Below are positions 56,146 through 64,000 of a DNA stretch of 64,000 nt, one piece after another (positions within the stretch are counted from its first letter, which is position 1; each line of letters starts with the position of its first letter). A model generated the notes under the pieces. The model did not search any database, was not told where the DNA came from, and worked only from the letters and a program-made list of their open reading frames with translations. Source of the DNA: Agelas oroides (lineage: Eukaryota; Porifera; Demospongiae; Agelasida; Agelasidae); the NCBI GenBank assembly GCA_949130485.1, contig OX422185.1:13091967-13155966 (forward strand). Reading direction: 5' to 3'. The position numbers and the translations under genes are program-made.

Positions 56146-56500
56146 ATGAAGTCACCAAGTTGATGGGATATTGCACCATTACCTGTCATTGTAACAGTCT
56201 GTTGTTCATACAGTATGTTAACTATATGAGTGTAGTGTTGTCATGACAACACTACACTCCCATAGTTAACATGAGTGTAGTGTTGTCATGACAACACTCC
56301 TTCATGCCCACTACAATGGTTTTGGAGACTGTGTCACCAGGTACTGTACTTTGAACTGGTATTTAAAGTTAGCAATAATCTGACCTATTTTATTTCTTGT
56401 TCTCACCAATTCATGCTGTTTTGGACTGCCATTTATGGTTTGAAATAGCTGATTTCATTTGTTATAAGTGGTAGTTTATTCCGAGACTGCTACTTAAAAT
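56146..56500 (+). repeat. Family G repeat with perfect palindrome
   Basis: Starts AAGTCACCAAGTTGATGGG and contains the 32-bp perfect palindrome 56228-56259 (GAGTGTAGTGTTGTCA and complement), partly repeated at 56270-56300. Its second half (TTTGAACTGGTATTTAAAGT...TGCTGTTTTGGACT) recurs at 62935-63185, with the same palindrome core at 62986-63012. Confidence 0.7.
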
Positions 56501-56598
56501 TAATATCTCCCCTGTCTGTGCATGATCACTATCATGAAGGAAATTTGGCATTGTTTTGGCATATTGTCTTATCCCCTCTCAAATACCAGTTTCTCAAC

Positions 56599-56776
56599 TG
56601 TGACAGTCTTGTGCAGAAATCAAAAGATTATTCCATTGTGTATTTCAAGCACATCTCTGCATTCAAAGCATTGTATCGCTGAACTTCAGTTAAGGGTAGG
56701 GCTCATATCTACTTGTAGCCTCATTAGATATTCATAAAATGCATGTGACTCCCACCCTTAATGGAAGTCCAACAAT
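56599..56776. mobile_element. Palindromic MITE family A, decayed copy (empty site)
   Basis: TGACAGTCTTGTGCAGAAATC to CCCTTAATGGAAGTCC. Its centre reads GGGCTCATATCTACTTGTAG, uninterrupted, unlike the copy at 58266. Confidence 0.7.
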
Positions 56777-56945
56777 ACCTTGAGCCTGCAACCCAGCACT
56801 CTGAACTTAGTACCTTCATCATGGTATCATAATTGAACCAATTAGCATAGCACATGTTGTACACAAGTACACATGAAAACTCATTGTTGACCTCATGTGG
56901 ACTGAGTGATTGCTAATGTACATTGTGTTGCCATAGTAACATTAT
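56776..56945 (+). repeat. Family E interspersed repeat
   Basis: CTTGAGCCTGCAACCCAGCA...CATTGTTGACCTCATG...TTGTGTTGCCATAGTAAC. Other copies: 57213-57380, 60721-60880 and a partial one at 62418-62490. About 165 bp; no internal promoter boxes recognised, so I do not call it a SINE. Confidence 0.75.
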
Positions 56946-57212
56946 GCTGTATAATAGTGAATTTGTTTTATAAAGTAAACATTCTTGTTCTCTAGCAACC
57001 AATGTGCCTTGATTAATTATGCACATTATTACCCCACCTATAAATTGGTAATTCTGACTCCGACTTTCTTATTTTACTATCGTGGCTTTTGATTGCTATC
57101 TAGAACTAAGTTGACAGTGGAGGGTCATGATAATAACATAAATTAATGTAATTGAAAACAATGGAAACTTCACAGTTGGATTATCATGATGGCTTTAAAT
57201 GCACATAACAAT

Positions 57213-57380
57213 GTGACATTGAGCCTGCAACCCAGCACTCTGAACTTAGTACCTTCATGATTAAACTGATTAGCATAGCACATGATGTACACATGTACAT
57301 GTGAAAACACATGTGGGACTGATCTCATGTTTGACTGAGAATGATTGCTCATGTAATTGTGTTGCCACAGTAACTTCATG
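57213..57380 (+). repeat. Family E interspersed repeat, copy
   Basis: Begins ATTGAGCCTGCAACCCAGC and ends TTGTGTTGCCACAGTAAC, like the copy at 56776. Confidence 0.75.
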
Positions 57381-58265
57381 CAGGATTTAGGAAGTACACA
57401 TTATTGATACCTAGCCACCAATGTGACTCGATGAAGTTCCCAGTTACTGACTGGGTATCTGTAAAAATAACCTCCCACCTGGGCTTGTTGCAGGTAGCTG
57501 CCACAGTATGGCCTCGTTGCCAGATCTTCATGACATTCCAGTTTTGTACCATTTGCTGTTTAGTGACATAACCCACTCAGTGCAAGTCATGTGATACTAG
57601 AGGTGGAAGAAGACCTAGGAATGTGGCTACTACCAGATCACTTCCATTGTTCATTTGCACAGAAGAAGTAGCTATAGGTAGCAAGTTGGTACCATGATGG
57701 TGCCACTTCCTGCAACTTTAATGCAAGTGAATGATCACTGGATTTTCACTTCACTGTGGATGTGAGAGTAGCAAATTCTCTGGAAGAGTGTTGCTGGATA
57801 CATTACTCTGGGATGCCATATCACCACTGATGATGGTGTTTTTCATATACAAGTCTGGTAGAGTAATGCAGTATCATATTGTATGTGTTTTTGTGAGTGT
57901 TGTTGTGTATTGTGCTTTAACTGAATTATCACTCTCAAACTCCTAATTACCCAAGAAAGAGAGTTTCTATGAGATTGTACGAGGCTGTTTGGTATGAATT
58001 TCATTGTGTTTCACTCAGAACCAGTGTATAGTCACGCACACAAAACATGTCCAAACTTCTCTGCTGTGTGTGTGTTATAATTTTGTGAAATAATGAAGTC
58101 ACCAAGTTGATGGGATATGCAACATTTCCTGTCATTACTAGTGGTAGTTTATTCCGAGACTGCTACCTAAAATTAATCTCTCCCATGTCATGATCAATAT
58201 CATAAAGGAAATTTGGCTATTGTTTGGCATATTGTCTCATCCCCTCTCAAATACCAGTTTCTCAT
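57381..58265. other. Non-coding; duplicated segment
   Basis: 57935-58265 repeats 55965-56145 and 56460-56600 in diverged form (CCTAATTACCCAAGAAAGAG, GTAGTTTATTCCGAGACTGC). Nothing else recognised. Confidence 0.45.
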
Positions 58266-58866
58266 CTGTGACAAAATCAAAAGATTATTCCATCGTGTAT
58301 TTCAATCACATCTCTGCATTCAACATATTGTATCGCTGAGCTTTGGTTAAGGGCAGGGCTCATATGTACAGTGGAACCTCACTTATCCGAACCTCAAATA
58401 TCCCGCTGCTCAGATTATCTGGTTTTGAGCTCTGTGCATTCTATTTAATGCCCACAGTGTGCATGGAGCAAAGTAGCTGTACTAGATCATTTGAAGGGAG
58501 GAGTAACCATGCAAGGATGCCGGAATTTCAACCATCTGAAGCCTGAAGAGACTGAGATATGACAATTATTTGCTCCGACAATGGATAACATGACAGAAAA
58601 TGAAACGGCAGTGCTAATAATGATACATTATAGACCCTATTTGCATGGTGGTTCACATATCCGGCTATTTCACTTATCTGGCCATGGTGTGGTCCATTGT
58701 AGCTGGATAAGCGAGGGTCCACTGTACTTGTAGACTCATTAGATATTCATGCATCAAAAAAGTGAGTCCTACCCTTAATGGAAGCTCAACAGTACAGAAC
58801 TTTGAATAGCAATGCAATCAAAATACGCAATTGAATGATCTTTGATTTTGCATGGGACTGTCACTT
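58266..58866. mobile_element. Palindromic MITE family A split by a pogo-type MITE
   Basis: Left part ends GGGCAGGGCTCATATG at 58366; right part resumes CTTGTAGACTCATTAGATATT at 58727 and ends GGGACTGTCA. The insert is 58369-58724. Confidence 0.8.
58369..58724. mobile_element. pogo/Tigger-type MITE, TA duplication, nested
   Basis: CAGTGGAACCTCACTTATCC to GGATAAGCGAGGGTCCACTG, TA at 58367-58368 and 58725-58726. CAGTNGAACCTCNCTTATCCG is the typical end of Tigger-like elements. No transposase frame. Confidence 0.9.
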
Positions 58867-58969
58867 CTCTTTCATAGCATGGAGTGGGTCCATTATATAT
58901 GTTTGCAAACATGTACATGACCAAGATGATTTTGTTCCGGATATTTTAGTCAATGTGGTATGCATGTGC

Positions 58970-59540
58970 TAGCCTCATTCCCAGGCGCTCAAAAAATCGG
59001 AGGGAGGGCCTGGTACACACTGTTGGCACATGCGCGGCTCCCCAGGTTTTTCTGGTGAACTTGGAAACTTCCGTAAAATCTACTCCGTTACACTAACCTC
59101 GGTTTGTCAGTCAATTTCTCCGGTGTGAAAGATGCCTGCCATTGACCATGCAGCTCCATGCTCCGTCGAAACGATGACGAGGAAGCGATAAAAACACTCA
59201 ACTCTTCGCTTGCAAAGATTATTCGCCCATTTGTTCATTCCAGGTAAACACTGTGGCATGTGAATGATGTAATCTTTCCCTTTGAAGTTCATCGATCGTC
59301 CTGAACGAGATGATACAAGCCGTTGCTGTCAAAGCGATAGCATTTTTGACTTTAAAACCCCCCAAATGTATCCCACAGATCGCATAACTTGGCACTATGG
59401 CTTATCAGCAGGTAAACTGAAATAGGCTGTTTTGTTAGTGTAACGGATAGTATGCAGGTTACCAAGGAGACTTCGTGCATGCGCGAACAGTGTGTACCAG
59501 GCGCTCCCTCCGATTTTTCAAGCACCTGGGAATGAGGCTA
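58970..59540. mobile_element. TAG...CTA element, 571 bp
   Basis: TAGCCTCATTCCCAGGCGC to GCACCTGGGAATGAGGCTA. Flanks TGCATGTGC (58961-58969) and TGCATATGC (59541-59549), 8 of 9. Inner arms CCTGGTACACACTGTTGGC and CGAACAGTGTGTACCAGG are inverted. The 440-bp middle is unique; short frames there show no domain. Confidence 0.85.
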
Positions 59541-59549
59541 TGCATATGC

Positions 59550-60720
59550 ATGTTTGTGTGTATGGTATGCATGGTATGTGTGCATATTACCCAGGGACAC
59601 AAAGCAAGTTTTTATGTATGTTTGATGGTAAGAGGTGAAACAGATGAAAGGGAAATGCCAGTGGTAGTCAGCAGGGATTGACCCTGGCTTGAACTGTCAG
59701 TGTTTTATTCTGGGCAGGGGGAAAGCCCTGACACTTAACATGTCTCTCAAAGTGCCTTATCAGCACCAGTAAATGTGGTAACTTAGTCCATTTATAGATA
59801 CTGTAAATAACGGCACTAAGCTTTATGACCACTCAGTGTCTTCATAGCTTCAAATTTACATTGATAAAAGTGATCAGAGAACTGCCCGGCTGCAGTTCGT
59901 TGTGTAGGACACAATTTTCTTATGGCACATGCCCACATGTAGTTTCGTTCCCAGACCATATACCATGGTCATAGATCTTGAAGTGAGACTAGTGCACATG
60001 TGAAATCATGCATTTACCAGTAAGCACGGCTGGTGCAGTCTCTTCCCATGGTAGTTGGAAAGGCTTGTTGATACCATGTAGGTAAGGTAATGAATTCAGT
60101 TGCTTACTTATAGCTACACTATTTTTAGTAAAGCTGGGATGGTCAGTTTTATGCTCTATGGGTAGTTTTCACAGTCATGTGATCAAAAATCAGGAAATCG
60201 GCTTCACAAAGGGCTCAAAATCCAGTATGGAGAGTGGTTTGCCCTTCATCAGATTCCAGTTGGCATAATACATGCATGTTTGGAACCACTACTAGGTTCC
60301 ATGGTTGTGGTTACACTTGAAAGAAATATTCATATGCTTAGGTCTAATTAACTGAGATGAACATCAAAACAGTACAGAAACAACAAAATAAAAACATCAG
60401 AAATGTAAAAAGATGTAGGGATAGGGCTTTGTATATTTACCTTCACTTTTATATCATCCTTACCTTGTTTGCATACCTTTTGGCGTGCTATCTGTACATC
60501 TTTTTAAATTTCTAATGTTTTTTAAATTTCTTATGACTTTGGGTTTTCTATCTGGCAGGGAAGGTCCACATAGCTAGAATTACTTCACTTTCTGAAGATG
60601 TGTATTTTTGTGGTTACACATGAGATTCAAACTTCCTGGTTTATTTGCAGAGGATCTTCTCATTAGTGGCCGGAGCACATATCTATGTATGAATAAGAGC
60701 ATTGCCAAGGAAATACGACC
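59550..60720. other. Intergenic, little recognised
   Basis: Contains the 52-bp element at 59940. 60360-60545 is A/T-rich with an inverted ACATTAGAAATTT-like pair (AACATCAGAAATGTAAAAAGAT against ATCTTTTTAAATTTCTAATG). No gene. Confidence 0.4.
59940..59991. mobile_element. 52-bp TAG...CTA mini-element
   Basis: TAGTTTCGTTCCCAGACC and, at the other end, AAGTGAGACTA, around a short middle. Flanks GCCCACATG (59931-59939) and GTGCACATG (59992-60000), 7 of 9. Confidence 0.65.
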
Positions 60721-60880
60721 TTGAGCCTGCAGCCCAGCACTCTGAACTGACTACCTTCATGATGCTATCGTAATTGAACCAAATTAGCACAGCACATGAT
60801 GTACACATGAAAACTCATTGTTGACCTCATGCTGGACTAATTAAGAGTGATTGCTTATGTACATTGTGTTGCCATAGTAA
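60721..60880 (+). repeat. Family E interspersed repeat, copy
   Basis: TTGAGCCTGCAGCCCAGCAC...GTGTTGCCATAGTAA. Confidence 0.75.
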
Positions 60881-60891
60881 ATATTATAAGT

Positions 60892-61079
60892 AATAGTTAT
60901 CCCTCCCTGGGGGGTGGTCGTTTTATACATTGGTGTCGGGCGTAGCCCGACACCAATGTGCAAGACCACACCCCAGGGAGGGATATAACTATTATATAAC
61001 CTGTTACCTAGGCAACATCACTGTACAAGAGAGATATGGGCAACATTCTTAGATGTTGCCTGGGTAACGGGTTATATTA
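60892..61079. repeat. Two adjacent hairpins (family C)
   Basis: 60892-60994: ATAGTTATCCCTCCCTGG...ACATTGGTGTCGGGC and its complement, about 45-bp arms. 60995-61079: ATAACCTGTTACCTAGGCAA against TTGCCTGGGTAACGGGTTAT. Pieces of both occur at 9850-10020, 23930-23990 and 44264-44310. Confidence 0.8.
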
Positions 61080-61329
61080 GTGAATTTGTTTCATGAAGTA
61101 AACATTCTTGGTATCTAGCAACCAATTTGACTTAGTTGATGAAGTTCAAGTCATTAACTGGATATGGTTTAATACGTACATTATCTTTTGACTGATTGCT
61201 AGCTGTGGCTGCTTGTTCTGATGGGCCAGACCTTTTTTGAACTTGTCTGAGTATGACCTTTTGTTTGCTATTTATTTATGTAATGGCATGACGAGGGGCG
61301 TGGTATATCCCAAATCTCACTCCTGTAAC
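61080..61329. other. No feature seen
   Basis: Nothing recognised beyond a possible diverged family E tail. Confidence 0.3.
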
Positions 61330-61640
61330 CTGGTACCACATGCTATTACATGCTACGATATACCTTGACCCCCATGCATGGTATCACTATCATACACTAT
61401 CATATGCTATACTTAACATGCTATCATATACCTTGACCCCCATGCTATCACATGCTTATCACATGCTGTCACATGCTACCACATGCTGTCACATGCTACC
61501 AGATGCTGTCGCACGCTGCCACGTCTTATCATATGCTATCACATGCTTATCACATGCTGTCACATGCTACCACATACTATCACATCTTATCACATACTAT
61601 CACATGCTACACTATACCTTGACTGCTATCACATTGTTAA
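61330..61640. repeat. Short-period tandem repeat (CACATGCTAT/GTCACATGCTAC)
   Basis: Irregular 10-20-bp units built on ACATGCT, with the longer phrase ATACCTTGACCCCCATG recurring. The 102-codon frame over it is a repeat artefact. Confidence 0.85.
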
Positions 61641-61644
61641 TCCT

Positions 61645-62934
61645 GTAGCAGCATACCATCATGACAATTGTACAATGAGAAAGCACGTGTACAGAGATGA
61701 AAGCAAATTATGATACATCTAACCCACGCCAATGTATGGGAGTCAATGGGAAGCCTTGCAGCTGCACGAAGTTTATAATAAGCTGTATTTTGTACTACAA
61801 GTCACACAAGAAGCCGTATCAGTAGTACAAGTCATGCAAGAATCCCCTATCAGGTTCTACAAGTCACGTGTGTGTGTCTGAACATGCAATGAAATCAAAG
61901 GTTCCCATGATAAAATCATTATCACCATATAGTACCAAACTATACCAGAAAAAAAAAAATCAAATTTTTTGCTGTCTATTGTTAGTGCACACTCATAACA
62001 ATACAGATGGCAACAAACTCATGACATTTTCCGGTATATAGCTTTAATAATACTATGGTGATACTTACATACTATCACATGAAGGTGTACATTGAAACAG
62101 ATTGCAGTAATGAATGCTAAGGATTGCTATTGGAGTTGTAGTCAAAATTACTCTCTGAAGTTTCAATCCAGTGGAGTTCATTTCCTCTGTGTTACATACT
62201 TCAGAAATTGTGCAAACAATTACAAATACTGAAGAATGCCATCAATCTCATGAGGCTCAATGGTTGCCATATGAATGATTAAGTTCTGCCATGAACCTGC
62301 TCAATATTAGTGGAATGTTGTGCCTCTGTCGATCTATAGTTTTGGAGGCCAGACTTTCAGACTGGTCTTTGCTCGCAAGTAGAAATGTGCTGACATTGAG
62401 AAGTCTGGCGAATAAGTGCATGTGAAAACTCATTGTTGACCTCATGCTGGACTAATTTAGAGTGATTGCTCATGTACGTTGTGTTACCATAGTAAGTAAC
62501 TTCATGCGATTTATTTGGATTAAGTAGTACCTAGCCACCTGTGTCTAGTCTATCAAGCCAAACCATCCAGAATTTAGCACTAAAATAACTATAAACTTGT
62601 TGACTATTGTGGAACAGGTGCAGCTCACCTCATGTTTACCAAAACTTGTTTGTGTGATCATATGTTTTGTGGCATAACGATATTGGGTTGCTATGGTAAC
62701 AGCCAACATAATTGCTGCCATCCACAGATTGAGCATTTTGGTCCTTTCATCTCATGCTGCTCAGTCTGGGGATTGCAATTGAATTATGATCTATGACTAT
62801 GTGATAAAACTAACAAGATAACCATCTGAAATTTCATGTAGCGAATTGTTCAATTTCATATTCTTAGATAAGTATCTACAAATGTGGGTTTTTCACTAGC
62901 TTCTGATCTTAGCATTCAGTTTGTGCTACCTCAC
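61645..62934. other. Intergenic, nothing gene-like
   Basis: 61800-61870 has ACAAGTCACACAAGAA-like sequence three times. 62418-62490 is a partial family E copy. No exon recognised. Confidence 0.4.
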
Positions 62935-63190
62935 AATGTCTAACAGTTGTAACCGTCTGTTGTTGATGCATTGTTAACCATGGGAGTGTAGTGTTGTCAT
63001 GACAACACTCCCTCACATCCACTACAGTGACTGTGTGTCACCAGATACTGTACTTTGAACTGGTGTTTAAAGTTAGCAATAATCTGGTCTGTTTTATTTG
63101 TGTTCTCACCAATTCATGCTGTTTTGGACTACCATTTGAAAAGAGCTGTTTTCGTTCGTTATAAGTGGTAGTTTATCCAGAGACTGCCCT
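62935..63190 (+). repeat. Family G repeat, second-half copy
   Basis: Contains GGGAGTGTAGTGTTGTCATG, then ACACTCCC, and the GTACTTTGAACTGGTGTTTA and TGCTGTTTTGGACTACC blocks seen at 56220-56480. Confidence 0.7.
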
Positions 63191-64000
63191 GTCTGTGCAT
63201 GCTCAGAACGATTAAGGCGGCCTTAAATTTATTATTCGTAACACGGAAGTACGCGAGGATATTGCAATAGTTTACGGAAATTGAATGGCTGCCGAGTGTA
63301 AGCTCTTAGCTTTGTCATCATTGTTCTGACCGTTAGTCTTTTCTGTATAGCTTTGTTTTAGAGCTGATTGTGAAGTAGGAATGTCCAAACGTCAGAAGGG
63401 AGATCACTGAGACTGAGAGCTACGTGTTTCTGCGAGCAGAAGACAGAAGTAAAGCTCAAGTCATTTCGAGCGACGATGACCGATCGTCTTTGGCGGTTTA
63501 TGCGGAACACTCGCCAGCCTTGGGACCAAGATCTGATGGCTTTTCTGTGTACAGGAGGAGTTGAAGTTGTCATAACCAAGTGGCATTTGTGCTGTTAATG
63601 CTGTGCTGCGAAAGCCTTAATGTTTAAATGGTAAGGGCTACCCGAATATGCCCAATTTTCACCTCTTTTCAATTATATAGCAGCCGTAAAAAGGATTGCT
63701 GTTTCATGCCACTGTGTTTCTGTTAGACCATGACCAGTAGTAATAGTGGCTACAGTGGCTTAGCTCTCAGGCTACGTCTTCAGTTCCGCATTTTGCTGTA
63801 TTTATTGCTACAAACGAGCGCGGCTGCTGTTAATTAGTTGCCATGACAACAAATTGTTTTCATTTACAGAATCGGGGAGCATCATTGTTGTCTTTGTTGC
63901 AAACCCCATGTTCATACTGCCATGGGTTCATGAGATATTTACAGTTAAATTTACTATGTAAAAAGTTGATGGGTGTATGATTTGTATGCTGCCTTAACTG
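63191..64000. other. Unassigned end of window
   Basis: A CpG-enriched patch (63225-63300) precedes an ATG at 63285 in a short frame MAAECKLLALSSLF with a GTAAGC donor-like site at 63298. It could be a first exon of a gene beyond the window, but nothing else supports it. Confidence 0.2.

Noticed and set aside
61340-61648. 102-codon open frame
   Set aside because: Short-period tandem repeat artefact rich in His/Tyr/Leu.

Overview
This window is eukaryotic, almost certainly metazoan, nuclear DNA. Coding sequence is sparse, split by GT-AG introns, and set in a dense field of non-autonomous DNA transposons, minisatellites and TG/CA microsatellites. The exon-coded death-fold modules, a BEN-domain gene and a SKP1/POZ-like gene with RING-type zinc modules would suit a sponge or another early-branching animal. 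That placement is an inference; no marker gene settles it.

Layout. 1-20 kb: no convincing gene. It holds a cluster of long palindromic MITEs (3.7-5.2 kb), a pogo/Tigger-type MITE (5.8-6.3 kb), several TAG...CTA elements with 9-bp target duplications, coding-free minisatellites and an ~0.85 kb tandem duplication (13.2-14.9 kb). 20-40 kb: a plus-strand gene with death-fold-like exons at 20.06, 24.27 and 35.98 kb and a possible last exon at 40.18 kb, all joined in phase 1. Its introns carry a 26-copy 34-bp minisatellite (26.3-27.2 kb) and a nest of transposons around a decayed hAT transposase (28.97-32.18 kb). 41-45.5 kb: a BEN-domain gene with an in-frame stop and two frameshifts, probably a pseudogene. 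45.9-51.9 kb: a plus-strand gene with duplicated repeat-coding exons, ending in a SKP1/POZ-like domain and two matching zinc modules. 52.6-53.8 kb: a minus-strand Tc1-type transposase gene with one intron and an intact DD34E triad. 54-64 kb: no clear gene; interspersed repeats, a MITE inside a MITE, hairpins and a short-period tandem array.

The BEN gene and the SKP1/zinc gene lie head to tail about 0.45 kb apart. Coding minisatellites of both, and tandem arrays after both stop codons, share a core close to GGTGGTGGAGTGCCCCC. The pair, and the SKP1-plus-two-zinc-module architecture, is the most unusual genic feature here. The most informative mobile-element signal is a family with TAG...CTA ends and 9-bp target duplications, seen in nine copies. 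All gene calls come from reading frames, splice sites and motifs by eye; no database search was made.
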